Source of the DNA: Cytophagaceae bacterium
GTDB lineage: Bacteria > Bacteroidota > Bacteroidia > Cytophagales > Cyclobacteriaceae
NCBI GenBank assembly: GCA_006969745.1
Contig: CP030886.1
Location: forward strand, 4,103,063 to 4,167,062
Direction of reading: 5' to 3'
DNA: 64,000 nucleotides
Positions within the stretch are counted from its first letter, which is position 1. Each line of letters begins with the position of its first letter. The notes beneath the pieces are model-generated. The model was given only the letters and a program-made list of their open reading frames with translations. It was not told the origin of the DNA and did not search any database. This document shows positions 49,088-59,048 of the stretch, in pieces. A program made the translations under genes and the position numbers.

Positions 49088-50353
49088 TTAGTACTTTAGA
49101 ATCCAGATATCTTCACCATATTCAGCTTTAAAGCCATTCACAGCACGTTGAGATTCTGCCAACGACCCGTATCCGGCTATTGCCACCCTATGTGTAACTG
49201 CATTACCAAACGGAGGTATGATAGACGGGCTTTTACCATCGCTCGAAAGCTTGTTGGCATAATCCATTGCCATATCTCCATCTAAGAAACTGCCAATTAC
49301 AATATAGAAGTTGCCTGTACGTCCAGTTAAAGAATTTACTGTCCCTGGAGTGGAAGCTACAGTTTGAGGCTGTGTCGCAGGTCTGTTGGTTTGCGCATTT
49401 GTACTTGCCTGCTGACTAGCAGCGTTATTTGCATTGCCAGCCGTTTGGCTTGTTTCGGTTTCACCACTATCAGCTGGTTGTTCTTCCGGTTTCTTTTCAG
49501 GAGTCTTAGCTGCTGGTTTAGGAGTTGTTTTTTCCACAACAGCCTCTGGTTCTTCACCGCCTCCTAATGGAGACATAAACCAAAAGATTGCGCCTAGAGC
49601 TGCAAAAATCAATATCCCAATTATTACTACTTTGGCGAATTTGCTCTTATTTTCAGCAGGTGCTGCTTCACTATAATCTGAGCCAAAGGAATCATCAATG
49701 TCAGATACGTTTTCCTCTTCGGTATCCATGAGTTCTTTCTCAAATTGAGCAAACTCATCTTCATCAAGCACGTCGCTATCAAATACCGAATCAGGAATTT
49801 CTTCATCAACACCCTCGTCATCTCCTGAAGCTTCAAAATCATCAAACGATTCTTCTTCGTAAAAATCATCTACAGCTGTTTCTTCTTTCGAGGTATCATC
49901 TTTTACCTCAGCAGGCGAATCATCGTCGGCACCAGCTTCATCAAATGCATCGTCCATTGAGCTATCGTCATCGAAGGAATCCTCTAGTGAACTATCATCG
50001 AAGGAATCATCATCAAAAGCGTCATCCATTGAAATATCGTCCATGGAGTCATCGTCGGCTAGCGAAGCTTCAAGTTCTTCATCTGAAATTTGATCTGGAA
50101 TTTCTTCATCGTCGATCGAATCCAGGTCTATCTCCATATCGGAATCATCGGTCTCTGCTACTACTTCTTCTTCTACCGATTCTTCTACAGGCGGTTCCTC
50201 AGCGGCAGGCTCCTCTTCTTTGGTCTCTTCGACATCAGCAGAATCGTCATCGTCTTCTAATGCTTCATAGTCTAGTTCCGGTAAACCGAAATCCTCATCA
50301 TCTCCGAAGAAATCGTCCTGGTCTTTGTCGTTGGTGTTTTCGTCTTTAGCCAT
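49088..50353 (-). CDS. SPOR-domain membrane protein with long acidic region
   Basis: A 421-residue protein in three parts. Residues 1-235 are extremely acidic (Asp/Glu-rich, with repeats such as DDSFDDSSLEDSFDDDSS) and should be cytoplasmic. A single membrane helix follows near 243-262 (VVIIGILIFAALGAIFWFM), then a Pro/Gln-rich linker and a C-terminal SPOR domain at about 345-421 (NFYIVIGSFLDGDMAMDYAN). SPOR domains bind glycan strands denuded of peptides at division sites. The protein thus links the septal wall to a charged cytoplasmic tail. It lies between exbB and the barrel gene. Confidence 0.88.
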   Translation of the reverse strand: MAKDENTNDKDQDDFFGDDEDFGLPELDYEALEDDDDSADVEETKEEEPAAEEPPVEESVEEEVVAETDDSDMEIDLDSIDDEEIPDQISDEELEASLADDDSMDDISMDDAFDDDSFDDSSLEDSFDDDSSMDDAFDEAGADDDSPAEVKDDTSKEETAVDDFYEEESFDDFEASGDDEGVDEEIPDSVFDSDVLDEDEFAQFEKELMDTEEENVSDIDDSFGSDYSEAAPAENKSKFAKVVIIGILIFAALGAIFWFMSPLGGGEEPEAVVEKTTPKPAAKTPEKKPEEQPADSGETETSQTAGNANNAASQQASTNAQTNRPATQPQTVASTPGTVNSLTGRTGNFYIVIGSFLDGDMAMDYANKLSSDGKSPSIIPPFGNAVTHRVAIAGYGSLAESQRAVNGFKAEYGEDIWILKY

Positions 50354-50410
50354 AGTATGTTTTTTGACCGAACCAAGATAAAATAAAATTCAATACTAGG
50401 AAATAAATTA

Positions 50411-52066
50411 TCAGAAACGATACTGCGCCCCTAGTTTGAACGTAATTCCCCTGGTTGGGTACCCCAAATATCGTTCGTATTCGCTATTCAGCAAATTATT
50501 CACACGAATGAATGCAGAGGCTCGTTGAGTAATAAGGTATTTGGCACCTAACCCCAAATCAGTGAATGCTGGAAGTTTTACATATCCAAAATCAACGTTT
50601 GCCGGCCCACGGATACCTCCCATAGAAGTCAGATATGCTGAAACAATGAGCTTTTCCTGAATATTATGGCTGGTATATGCTTTGAATATATAAGCTGGCT
50701 TGTGCCATGGACGATCCAAGGATTCAACCGAATATCCGTTTATTTCAAGGCTAACACCGTATGTGCTGGATGCGGATGGCATGTATGATAGGCTGGAATT
50801 CAATGTCACTACTCCAACTGATTCGGCATCATAGGCCAAAGTATACCTTGAGGAATCTGATGAAGATGGTACAAAGAAGGGCATTCCATTGACTGAACTG
50901 TAAGTTAAACTTACATCCATCAGTAAATTTTTAACTGGAGTACCTTTAAAGCCACCACCAAATTGTGAAGTATATTCAGAATTGACTATGGTAAGTGAAT
51001 CATCCAAAAATTGATTTTCACCTATCAAGGCACTGAAACTGTTCCATTCTTGTCCTCCTGATATTAGACCGTAAACAGACCACTTCTCGGTCAAGCTATA
51101 ATCTACTCTGGCTCTCGGGTAAAAACCAGTTTTAGAATTTGAGGCGACCGATCCTGATGATATCATAAAGCCGGCTGTAATTTGAAGGTTATCCCTGGTA
51201 TGGGTTAACCAGGGGTTAATGTTTATCAATGATCTGCTTACCTCGATTCCACTATTATAAGAGGCGCTATTTCCTTGCAAATCGAATCCGGTAATGAATG
51301 CATCATCTATTTTGTAACTAAGCGAGCCAAGGACATTTAATCCTGTTTCCTGATTGATTCCGGCACTTCCATCTTGACTTTGGTTTACATTTGATATGGT
51401 GGGCCTGATCATGTACTCTATGTCTTCCTTGCTTCCCGCAAACTCGATATCCAATAAAACCTCGTTCAGTGTTATTTCATCGGCTGGAGTAGCATCAAAT
51501 CCGCTATTAAACCTATCGGCATTGCCATAGAAGCTGTATTGACTGTTTTTATAACAGATCGATGGTGTGAACCTAAAGGATTCTTTTGTTAAGGTTCCTG
51601 AAAGCTGGATTCCGCCCATCGCGTTTCCACTGTTTTCCTCATTTACAGGGCCGGATTTAAAGCTTTCATAATAGATCTTCGCTCTGGTTTCAAATGCGCC
51701 GAAAATATTGAATAGGCCTGCTTCTACTAACGGAGAGCTGTAGTTACCAAATCCTGCCAGTACGTAGTTTTGATAGTTCTCATTTGGATATTGCTGCTCC
51801 ACCCTCTTAAAAGGTACATCTGATTTATAATCCGGCCATTCGAAGGTAGGCTCATTGGCAAGGAATGAAATATCCAGCGGTTGGCTGCTAAAGGTTTTAG
51901 GGACGGATCTAATGAAAATTTTATCTGCCTGAGGAAGTATGATCTCATTATCCTTTTCAATGACAACTTCTCCTGAAATAATTTCTCCTTGGGCATTTGT
52001 GCTATCGCTCTGCGCCATAGCGCTTACAAATCCTATCAAAAATGCTGTGAAAACAATGATTCTCAT
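50411..52066 (-). CDS. TonB-receptor-like beta-barrel protein without plug
   Basis: A 551-residue outer-membrane protein with a signal peptide (IIVFTAFLIGFVSAMAQ). From about residue 100 to the end it is a series of amphipathic strands that close with AFIRVNNLLNSEYERYLGYP and a final ITFKLGAQYRF. The C-terminal half is that of TonB-dependent receptors. The N-terminal part is too short and lacks plug motifs, so it is a barrel-only relative. It sits between the SPOR gene and a large TPR gene, close to TonB-ExbBD, and may be part of an envelope machine rather than a nutrient importer. Confidence 0.78.
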   Translation of the reverse strand: MRIIVFTAFLIGFVSAMAQSDSTNAQGEIISGEVVIEKDNEIILPQADKIFIRSVPKTFSSQPLDISFLANEPTFEWPDYKSDVPFKRVEQQYPNENYQNYVLAGFGNYSSPLVEAGLFNIFGAFETRAKIYYESFKSGPVNEENSGNAMGGIQLSGTLTKESFRFTPSICYKNSQYSFYGNADRFNSGFDATPADEITLNEVLLDIEFAGSKEDIEYMIRPTISNVNQSQDGSAGINQETGLNVLGSLSYKIDDAFITGFDLQGNSASYNSGIEVSRSLININPWLTHTRDNLQITAGFMISSGSVASNSKTGFYPRARVDYSLTEKWSVYGLISGGQEWNSFSALIGENQFLDDSLTIVNSEYTSQFGGGFKGTPVKNLLMDVSLTYSSVNGMPFFVPSSSDSSRYTLAYDAESVGVVTLNSSLSYMPSASSTYGVSLEINGYSVESLDRPWHKPAYIFKAYTSHNIQEKLIVSAYLTSMGGIRGPANVDFGYVKLPAFTDLGLGAKYLITQRASAFIRVNNLLNSEYERYLGYPTRGITFKLGAQYRF

Positions 52067-52072
52067 TTTGTT

Positions 52073-55027
52073 TTAGTCCTTTGTTATTGTTGAATCTGAT
52101 TGAATAGAATCTTGTTCGATTTGAGTTAAGGTAATTTGTGCTTCTTCTTTAATGTCTTTATTACCAGAGTGTTGTATAATCGATCTTAAAGTAGCTTTTG
52201 CCTGAAAGAGTTCACCCTTTTCAATGTAGTTCCTTGCTATCAATAGATAAGATCGATCTACCCACTGGGTATAGCTTCCATAGTTGGCATTTAAATCAAA
52301 CAGGATATCAAGCGACTTATCGTAATCTCCTGATTGGTATGCAATCATTCCGAGACTATAATTTGACTCTGCTCCGTAAGCATCCTTTTCTCCAGTTAAA
52401 AGTCGAAAGTTCTCTTCGGCTTTCTCTGATTCATTGAGCTGAAGCCAGCTTCTGGCTTTTATCATAACTGCCTCCTGCATGGCATTCAAAGGTTTCCATT
52501 CTGCTTTTATTATCTCGTCAGCAGCCAGTATGGCATCATTATATTCTCCCATTTTCAGATAAAGCATCATGAGGCCCTGTCTGGCGTTATAGGTATCTTT
52601 TGGAGTAAGGTTGAGATCAATCAGTAATTTGTAAGCCTGCTCAGATTCCGGGAAGTAGTTCAATTGCTTGTTGATTTCTCCTAGTCTATTCAAAATCCTT
52701 CCGGTCAATGGGTTGCGAACAAACTTCAGATCATTGAAAATGGGTCTGGCCTGTTCTAATTCTCCGATTCGATAATAAGAATCGGCTTGATAGTAGGTAG
52801 CCTCAGTCTTGTTCCCGGTAGTAGGGTAATCTTTTAGGTATTTCTTAAATGCTTGTGCAGCTTTTTCGTATTCAAAGTCGAAATAAAGTCGTTTGGCAGC
52901 TTCAAATTCGATCAACTCTAAACTACCGCTTTCCGGATTTACCTCCTTATACTGCTCTATATACTTATCCAAGACACTAACTGTAAGTCCTGCTTGTTGC
53001 AATTCCTGCAACCCGAGAATTGCGTTTATCGCGATTTCTGATTCCATGTGATCCTTAAGAAGCCCTTCATAGTCTTTCTGTGCATTATCCAGATCTCCCA
53101 GGTTCTTTCTGGCAACACCTCTATTCAATAAAGCTTCAGGCTTAAAAGTAGAATTCGGATGGTTTTCAATCACCTGACTGAAGTAATCAATTGCGGATTG
53201 AAAATTGGCAGACTCGAATTGAATCATGCCTGATTGAAACTTGGCCTGTGAAGCATAGCGTGAGTCGTTAAATATAGTTTTGAACAAACCAATTGCCTCA
53301 GATCCGCGATCCATGCTTTTTAAGGTCATTCCTTTTTGAAAAATCAAGTACGGTGAATCTAAACTTCTGGAAAGGCTCTGGTATGTCTTATAGGCCTCCT
53401 GATATGATTTAATAGCATACAAACAATCTGCCAGACGTACCTGTGCATCATTTTTAACATTAACTTCTATAGCTAAGCTCGCCTTTCGAAAATATGGAAT
53501 TGCTTTTTCGTATTGTCGTTTATTGAAATAAGCATAACCAAGTCCATAATTGGATAATGGATTTAGGGCTGATTGATTCTGATACTGAATAATTGCCTCA
53601 TCATATTTATTTGCCCTCATTGCTATTTCAGCTAAATGATAATGTGCATTATCCTTGATTGAGTTTTCTGAAGGAAACCTCAGGGACTCCTTAAACCATT
53701 TTTCAGATTCTTTGAAGTTTCCATCATTAAATGAAAGAACCGCTTTTTGATAGGTGACCTTTTGATAAACAGCTTTTTGCGTCTCATTTACTATTCCAAC
53801 ATCCGTTAGATGTTTGATAGCTAGATCATAGTTGGATGTACGCAGATATGATTGAGCAATTAGGTTTTGCATTGATTCTCGCTTATCTGATCCTTTGAAA
53901 AGGCTGAGGTAATCGATTGCATAGCTTATTGCCTGAGTATACTGTGCCAACTCAGCATTGATACTTGCAGCTTGAAAATAGGATTCCTCCTTTATGGACT
54001 CAATATCGGATGCTGATGCCTCAATATAAGCCGTGAGTGCATTTTCATAGTCTTTCTTTTTTAGATATAATCTACCCAATTGAAATGCGCTTAATTGCGC
54101 ATATTCGCCTCCCTGAATACCGGATTCTCTCAAAAATTCGATGGCTTTGTCTTCATTTCCGATTTTGAATTTGGATACTCCGGATTGATAATACAATGCT
54201 GCAGATGGCCTGGAAGGATGAAGTTCGATGGCACGTTCGAAGAAGGCGTCTGCTTTTGCTACCTGGTTACTTAGTGCGTAAGCCTCTCCAATCAATTGAT
54301 GAAATCCTGAATTGGTAATCGTTTTTTCATCTGAAAGCTCACTTTGAGCCAGTTTTATTACTTCATCTGCTTCACCATTTTCAAGCCTCATCTTTGCTAA
54401 AAAGAACTTAGCAGAATTTCCAAAATCTTCGGAAGATTTGACTTTGTCAAACAAATTGAAAGCTTTGTCATTATTGCCTAAATGATATTCTGCGTAGCCT
54501 TCGTAATAATCAAGTTTTCGAAGGTCGTCAAAACCATTCTCTCTTGAGAATTGAAATAAGTTTTTAGAGTTCTGATATTTTGCTTCATCAAGCATTAAAA
54601 TGCCGAATATATACCCATAGGAGCCTTTATCCCGCTTGTTCAATTCGGTTGCTTGAACGGCCTTTAAATTCTCTTTGCTTTTTAATGTGTCTCCTGCATA
54701 AAAGTAGTATTCACCAATGTGATATTTGGCAAGTGGTGCAATCGGGTGCTTTGGATTTGCACTGAGCCACTTTTCAATCTGACTTTCTTTGGACTTCCCT
54801 GTCTTAAGCTCACTTAGGTAAAGCAGAATTTCTTCATCCTTGGTGAGATCTCGTTTTGACTTCAAATTCCCTACCACATCTGCATACTTCCTTGCCTGGA
54901 AGCTTTCGAATGCGGTGAGGCCAGAAAAATCTTGGCTTGCAATCGAATTTTGAGCGTAAGACAGATGAAGAACTAACCAAAAGAATACACTTAGGTATTT
55001 TCTCAATGCTAAAATGTTTTTGACCAT
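52073..55027 (-). CDS. Large exported TPR-repeat protein
   Basis: A 984-residue protein with a signal peptide (VFFWLVLHLSYAQ) and TPR or YbgF-like repeats from about residue 35 to 960, some twenty units (for example YENALTAYIEASASD, YEKAIPYFRKASLAI, YDKSLDILFDLNANYG). No catalytic domain is seen. Such long superhelices act as periplasmic scaffolds. It ends 7 bases before the barrel gene start region and follows holA by 33 bases, so barrel and scaffold are co-expressed. The start is ATG 55027; a TTG three codons upstream is less likely. Confidence 0.85.
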   Translation of the reverse strand: MVKNILALRKYLSVFFWLVLHLSYAQNSIASQDFSGLTAFESFQARKYADVVGNLKSKRDLTKDEEILLYLSELKTGKSKESQIEKWLSANPKHPIAPLAKYHIGEYYFYAGDTLKSKENLKAVQATELNKRDKGSYGYIFGILMLDEAKYQNSKNLFQFSRENGFDDLRKLDYYEGYAEYHLGNNDKAFNLFDKVKSSEDFGNSAKFFLAKMRLENGEADEVIKLAQSELSDEKTITNSGFHQLIGEAYALSNQVAKADAFFERAIELHPSRPSAALYYQSGVSKFKIGNEDKAIEFLRESGIQGGEYAQLSAFQLGRLYLKKKDYENALTAYIEASASDIESIKEESYFQAASINAELAQYTQAISYAIDYLSLFKGSDKRESMQNLIAQSYLRTSNYDLAIKHLTDVGIVNETQKAVYQKVTYQKAVLSFNDGNFKESEKWFKESLRFPSENSIKDNAHYHLAEIAMRANKYDEAIIQYQNQSALNPLSNYGLGYAYFNKRQYEKAIPYFRKASLAIEVNVKNDAQVRLADCLYAIKSYQEAYKTYQSLSRSLDSPYLIFQKGMTLKSMDRGSEAIGLFKTIFNDSRYASQAKFQSGMIQFESANFQSAIDYFSQVIENHPNSTFKPEALLNRGVARKNLGDLDNAQKDYEGLLKDHMESEIAINAILGLQELQQAGLTVSVLDKYIEQYKEVNPESGSLELIEFEAAKRLYFDFEYEKAAQAFKKYLKDYPTTGNKTEATYYQADSYYRIGELEQARPIFNDLKFVRNPLTGRILNRLGEINKQLNYFPESEQAYKLLIDLNLTPKDTYNARQGLMMLYLKMGEYNDAILAADEIIKAEWKPLNAMQEAVMIKARSWLQLNESEKAEENFRLLTGEKDAYGAESNYSLGMIAYQSGDYDKSLDILFDLNANYGSYTQWVDRSYLLIARNYIEKGELFQAKATLRSIIQHSGNKDIKEEAQITLTQIEQDSIQSDSTITKD

Positions 55028-55059
55028 CAAATGCAACGAATATTTGAAACGAAATTGTG

Positions 55060-56082
55060 TTAATTCATCAATTTATATACCAATTCTGTTAAAACCGGAC
55101 CTTCTTTTTTTGTGGCATATCCAATTCCCTTTGATTGCATATCTGCCTCATGTAAGAATTTGATATTTTGAACCACTTTGCCTACAGGATAATTTCTTGC
55201 AGCCTGAAGGTACTCCTTAACAAAGAAGGGATTGACTCCAATTAACGATGCAATTGCCTTATCGTTTTTATTTTCTGAATGATGAACAAGCAATAGCTTA
55301 CTGAAATAGGAAAAAAGGCTGTAGATCGTAAGAACAAGTGGATTATTGCTAGGATTAGACGCAAAGTAATCGGCGATCTTATGAGCTTTCAGCTTATTCA
55401 TTGAGCTTAATGCTTTCTGAAGTTCGAAAATGTTATAATCCTTACTTATTCCAACATAGCGCTGGATCATTGCTGAGTCGATGACTTGACCGTCTTTGAC
55501 ATTGAGCAATAGTTTTTCTATCTCATTTGCGAGACGTTGAAGGTTATTACCAATATTTTCCGACAGCATCATCACGGCACCATCATCAATTTTTACACCT
55601 TTGGCCTTGCTATACGATCGAATCCAGTCAGGAACCTGATTATCATATAGCTTCTTGGAATTCAGAAAGACTGAATTTTTCTCGATTACCTTGCCAAATT
55701 TGGTTCGCTTGTCTACTGATTTGTACTTGTATCCAAAAACCAGTATTGTGCTAGCCAGAGGATTTTCCAGGTAGTTGATCACTAATGTTTGCTTGTCCTC
55801 CTTTGTCCAGTCTCGCATTTCCTGAGCTTCTTTGACAATGACGACCTGACGCTCTCCCATCATTGGGTAGCGTCTTGCAGCACCAATCACATCTGTCAAA
55901 GAGGTGTCTTTACCATAAAGCACAATTTGATTGAAACTTCTCTGACTTTCATCCAAAGCTGTGGCTTCAATGTTTTCAATAATGTTATCGATAAAGAAGG
56001 TTTCTTCACCTTGTAAGAAATAAACCGGAGCGAAAGTACCGATCTTAATATCCCTGAGGATTTCAGTATAATCTGATGCCAT
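55060..56082 (-). CDS. holA: DNA polymerase III subunit delta
   Basis: A 340-residue clamp-loader subunit. It starts with the family pattern IGTFAPVYFLQGEETFFID, followed by RRYPMMGERQVVIVKEAQ, a middle STILVFGYKYKSVDKRTKF, and the C-terminal helical collar domain (KAHKIADYFASNPSNNPLVL, IYSLFSYFSKLLLVHH). Delta opens the beta sliding clamp so that it can be loaded on DNA. The start is ATG 56082 (MASDYTEILRDI); TTG 56091 would add three residues. It is divergent from the TPR-GAF kinase gene across about 36 bases. Confidence 0.94.
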   Translation of the reverse strand: MASDYTEILRDIKIGTFAPVYFLQGEETFFIDNIIENIEATALDESQRSFNQIVLYGKDTSLTDVIGAARRYPMMGERQVVIVKEAQEMRDWTKEDKQTLVINYLENPLASTILVFGYKYKSVDKRTKFGKVIEKNSVFLNSKKLYDNQVPDWIRSYSKAKGVKIDDGAVMMLSENIGNNLQRLANEIEKLLLNVKDGQVIDSAMIQRYVGISKDYNIFELQKALSSMNKLKAHKIADYFASNPSNNPLVLTIYSLFSYFSKLLLVHHSENKNDKAIASLIGVNPFFVKEYLQAARNYPVGKVVQNIKFLHEADMQSKGIGYATKKEGPVLTELVYKLMN

Positions 56083-56118
56083 ATTTTTCAAAGGTAAAGG
56101 CTACCTTAGAAAATAATA

Positions 56119-58533
56119 ATGCGGAAATTTCTATTTCTTTTATTTATTGGCCTGAGTAGCCACCAAGCAAGCGCACAGCAAGATATCATAGACAGCTTAC
56201 AAGCAGTCTTATCAAAGCTTGAGGTGCGTGATACTGCCTATGTAGAAGTCGCCAACGACATTGCATTTAGACTTAGTATGTCTGATCAGCAACAATCCAT
56301 TTACTACATCAATTTGGCAATTTCTGTATCCAAGGACTTGAAATATGACAGGGGAATGATCCGGGCTACTACGATTAAAGGAAATAGTTTTTTAATAATC
56401 GGGATGCCGGATCAAGCGCTTTCCTATTACCTGGAAGCGCTGCAATACAATCCGGAGAGATATCCTATGGAATATGTAAGGTTAAACAATAACATAGGAG
56501 AAGTATATCGGCGTAAGCAAGTTTATGATTCAAGTTTGAAATACTTTAACCGCGCACTTTCTCTTGCGATAGAAAAGATAAGTGAATATAAGCCAGTGAT
56601 TATTTATTCGAATCTTGGTGAGGTGAGTCTTATGCAAGGTGATGTACAGAAAGCACAAGAATATTTCAATAAATGTCTGACTAATGCGATCGAAGAAAAT
56701 CACCAAATCGGTCAGGGATATGGATATTATGGACTGGCGGAATGCGCATTTCTTCAAGCGGATGCAGCTAAGGCTATTGATCTAATGAGGCAGTCAATTC
56801 AAATAAGATTGGCAGCTGACCATAAGCGAGGAGCCATTCAATCGTATTTGAAAATGGGTCATTATTTCAATTCTGAAAGTATAAATCTACCTGATAGTGC
56901 CTTGTATTATTGGATTCAAACCAAAGATCTGGCACAATCCAATGAAGCTAATGATCTATTAAATGAAGTGTATGACGAACTCTATAGCTTTTACCTCAAT
57001 AGGTCTGACATTGAAAACGCCGCGACCTATCTCGACCTGCACAAAAACCTAAGCGATAGCATTCGTAATGCCGAGTTCATATCTAATGTAAGTAAAATCA
57101 GATCTGCACTTCAGTCTGAGCTGATAAATGCAGAAAACAAATTATTGAAACAAGAGAGTTTGCAACAAAAGTCTGAAGCCGAGGCTCGTTTAATTGTGAT
57201 AACTCTCGCCTTTTTAATTGTACTTGGTCTGGCTCTTGTCACTTATCAATACCGCAGAAGACAAAAAGCCTCAATAGAAGCTAAGAAGGAAGCTATTCAT
57301 ACGCATACATTGTTATCACTTTCTCAAGAATTAAATGAAAGTAATTTCAGTCTGGATGAATTCCTCCAACAGTTGCTGAATATGTCAAGAGATGCATTGC
57401 TTTGTGATCGTGCTACTTATTGGATTCTTGATGAAGCAGATGGGACATTAAAATTGGAATCTATTTCCCAAAGTGAATCGGCACCACCTACCATTTCTGA
57501 TAATATTAAACCAGCTGAGTATCCGGAATTCTTCAAAGATTTCCTTTCCAACAGAACATTTGCAATGTCTCATATTAGTAAGGATAAAAGGATAGCTGAC
57601 ATTTATGAAAGGTATTTTAAACCAATGGGTATTGAGTCAATAATGAATGCACCTATTCTCATTGATGGCGTTTTCAAAGGATTCATTTCATACACAATGA
57701 CTCATAGAAAGGTGAGAGAATGGGAAGTTCAGGAACAAAGATATGTAGCTTCATTAGCTGATCTAATTGTTGTTGCAATTTCCAAGCGACGGGGAAATAT
57801 CCTGGAATTAGAAAAAGAGGAATTGATTAAGAAATTGCAGACTAGAAATAAAAGCTTGCAGGAATTCAACAATGTAATCAGCCATAATCTCCGCGAACCA
57901 TTGACACAAATAATAGGTCTTTCAGACTTATTAAATGAAACGGGTAATGATGCGAATGGTGAGTCGAAGGAAATGATATCACGGATAGTAGATTCATCCA
58001 ACAGAGTGGATAAGGTAATTAAAGAGCTGAGTATAATTCTTAATGAAAATGATCCTAAGCCCGGCGATTTTAGAGTTTTGTCACTCGATCGATTAATTAA
58101 GGATGTATTAGATCTATTGAAAAATGAAATACAATCTCAAAGTGTAACAATCGAGCAAAGTCTGGAGTTGAGCAAAATAAAATCGTATAAACCATACTTA
58201 TCTGATGCTATCTATCATTTGATTGCCAACTCTATCAAATTTATGGACAAGGATAAACGACTGCATATAAAGATCCGAAGCTATGAAGATGAACTGAAGC
58301 AATACCTAGTTATTTCGGATAATGGTCGTGGTATGGATCTAAGCCTTTTTGGAGATAAAATCTTTAAAATGTATCAGAGGTACCATATCGATGTTGAAGG
58401 CAGAGGTATTGGACTTTTTATTGTGAGAAACAGAATAAATGTCCTTAATGGCACTATAAAAGTAGAAAGTGAAGTCGGAATTGGCACTGCATTCACAATT
58501 GAATTCCCGAAGTATGTGCCTTCGCTTAATTGA
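56119..58533 (+). CDS. TPR-GAF sensor histidine kinase
   Basis: An 804-residue sensor. It has a signal peptide (FLFLLFIGLSSHQASAQ), periplasmic TPR repeats (about 40-320) and a membrane helix near 357-377 (LIVITLAFLIVLGLALVTYQ). A GAF domain at about 395-555 follows (DALLCDRATYWILDEADG, GIESIMNAPILIDGVFKGFI). The kinase core has His589 in VISHNLREPLTQI, HLIANSIKFMDKD and VEGRGIGLFIVRN. Two sensor modules imply combined external and internal input. The end overlaps the convergent response-regulator gene by 8 bases; the pair is likely a two-component system, though opposite orientation means no shared transcript. Confidence 0.92.
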   Translation: MRKFLFLLFIGLSSHQASAQQDIIDSLQAVLSKLEVRDTAYVEVANDIAFRLSMSDQQQSIYYINLAISVSKDLKYDRGMIRATTIKGNSFLIIGMPDQALSYYLEALQYNPERYPMEYVRLNNNIGEVYRRKQVYDSSLKYFNRALSLAIEKISEYKPVIIYSNLGEVSLMQGDVQKAQEYFNKCLTNAIEENHQIGQGYGYYGLAECAFLQADAAKAIDLMRQSIQIRLAADHKRGAIQSYLKMGHYFNSESINLPDSALYYWIQTKDLAQSNEANDLLNEVYDELYSFYLNRSDIENAATYLDLHKNLSDSIRNAEFISNVSKIRSALQSELINAENKLLKQESLQQKSEAEARLIVITLAFLIVLGLALVTYQYRRRQKASIEAKKEAIHTHTLLSLSQELNESNFSLDEFLQQLLNMSRDALLCDRATYWILDEADGTLKLESISQSESAPPTISDNIKPAEYPEFFKDFLSNRTFAMSHISKDKRIADIYERYFKPMGIESIMNAPILIDGVFKGFISYTMTHRKVREWEVQEQRYVASLADLIVVAISKRRGNILELEKEELIKKLQTRNKSLQEFNNVISHNLREPLTQIIGLSDLLNETGNDANGESKEMISRIVDSSNRVDKVIKELSIILNENDPKPGDFRVLSLDRLIKDVLDLLKNEIQSQSVTIEQSLELSKIKSYKPYLSDAIYHLIANSIKFMDKDKRLHIKIRSYEDELKQYLVISDNGRGMDLSLFGDKIFKMYQRYHIDVEGRGIGLFIVRNRINVLNGTIKVESEVGIGTAFTIEFPKYVPSLN

Positions 58534-58918
58534 GATAATCAGATACTAAATCCTTGAGCATATCGACAGACAATGGTTTTGATTTGTAGTCGACCACATG
58601 GTTTTTTTCATCTGCTAAAAGCTTATCTGCCGGATTGATAGAGGAAGTGAGCATGACAATTTTATTTGATCTCGATATATCCATTGCACTGTATTGATCA
58701 AGAAATTGCCATCCATTCATGATTGGCATATTAATATCGAGAAGCACTAACGCCTCATCAGCAGGGTCATTGTTTTGATAAAAAAAATTAAGAGCTTCTT
58801 CCGCGGAATCGAAAGTTAGCACCTCATCAACCAATTCAGAGCGTTCTATTATCAGCTTATTCAGATAATTTGTTGTAGAGTCATCGTCTATCAGCACAAT
58901 TCTTTTCATTGTTTCCAT
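58526..58918 (-). CDS. Single-domain response regulator
   Basis: A 130-residue receiver domain with no output domain. It has VLIDDDSTTNYLN (acidic pocket), Asp61 in LVLLDINMPIMNGW as the phosphate acceptor, a Thr/Ser in VMLTSSIN and Lys in DYKSKPLS. Such stand-alone receivers act through protein contacts or relay phosphate. I chose ATG 58918 (METMKRIVLI); an upstream frame start at 58954 gives an atypical leader. Its 3' end overlaps the TPR-GAF kinase gene by 8 bases tail to tail, so that kinase is the likely partner. Confidence 0.88.
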   Translation of the reverse strand: METMKRIVLIDDDSTTNYLNKLIIERSELVDEVLTFDSAEEALNFFYQNNDPADEALVLLDINMPIMNGWQFLDQYSAMDISRSNKIVMLTSSINPADKLLADEKNHVVDYKSKPLSVDMLKDLVSDYLN

Positions 58919-59048
58919 CAGCCGTCCATCAAATTCGGGTACAATATTGAACAAATTTGTGATTAATCAAAGGAGAAATCATCGGAATTATATCTAGTAA
59001 AAATAACTATAATCCTCCCTCGAACCATCATTTGTGAATTGGGCTGCT

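Noticed and set aside
49945..50349. Plus-strand open frame of 134 codons
   Set aside because: It is the antisense shadow of the Asp/Glu-rich part of the SPOR protein; its Arg/His/Leu-rich composition is an artefact of GAT, GAA and TCA codons.
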